Assembly (NCBI GenBank): GCA_028288905.1 | Contig: JAQGHJ010000473.1 | Span: 1-5,537, forward strand | Source: Phycisphaerales bacterium | Lineage (GTDB): Bacteria; Planctomycetota; Phycisphaerae; Tepidisphaerales; Tepidisphaeraceae | Length of the DNA stretch: 5,537 bases | Direction: 5' to 3' | Shown here: one piece after another, positions 5,535 to 5,537 of the stretch | Numbering within the stretch: position 1 is the first letter of the stretch | Layout: each line of letters opens with the position of its first letter | Made by a program: the position numbers and the translations under genes | Notes under the pieces: generated by a model | Databases searched by the model: none | What the model saw: the letters and a program-made list of their open reading frames with translations, nothing else | Told to the model about the DNA's origin: nothing

Positions 5535-5537
5535 GCA

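Overview
The window looks like chromosomal DNA from a very GC-rich Gram-negative-type bacterium. The composition (about 70% GC by eye), weak or absent Shine-Dalgarno sequences, Ala/Pro-rich secreted proteins and the style of the intergenic repeats suggest a planctomycete, possibly Gemmataceae. That placement is inference from style, not from a marker gene.

Layout: (1) Positions 1-122 are non-coding and hold a long imperfect hairpin downstream of the first gene. (2) A minus-strand gene (1490 to 123) encodes an outer-membrane beta-barrel porin of the OprB type. (3) A 95-bp divergent intergenic region (1491-1585) is unusually AT-rich for the window. It carries two 15-bp Fur-type boxes facing each other and good sigma70-like promoter hexamers on both strands. 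(4) A plus-strand gene (1586-2686) encodes a secreted imelysin/EfeO-like protein. (5) A 429-bp non-coding stretch (2687-3115) holds a G-run tract, a perfect small hairpin, and two inverted copies of one palindromic repeat, one of which has an extra GC hairpin inserted. (6) A plus-strand gene (3116-5503) encodes a 795-residue FTR1-family iron permease with a large N-terminal extracytoplasmic domain and a seven-helix C-terminal permease carrying two R-E-G-[LF]-E motifs. (7) A (GGC)9 tract runs to the window end.

Together the genes read as a metal, most likely iron, acquisition locus. The porin would admit substrate through the outer membrane, the imelysin-like protein would bind or hand over metal in the periplasm, and the FTR1 permease would move iron across the inner membrane. 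The two boxes suggest that a Fur-family repressor controls both directions at once. The set resembles EfeUOB but has no EfeB-type peroxidase or cupredoxin in the window, and an OprB-type porin takes a divergent position. Other long open frames on the opposite strands are high-GC shadows of these three genes.
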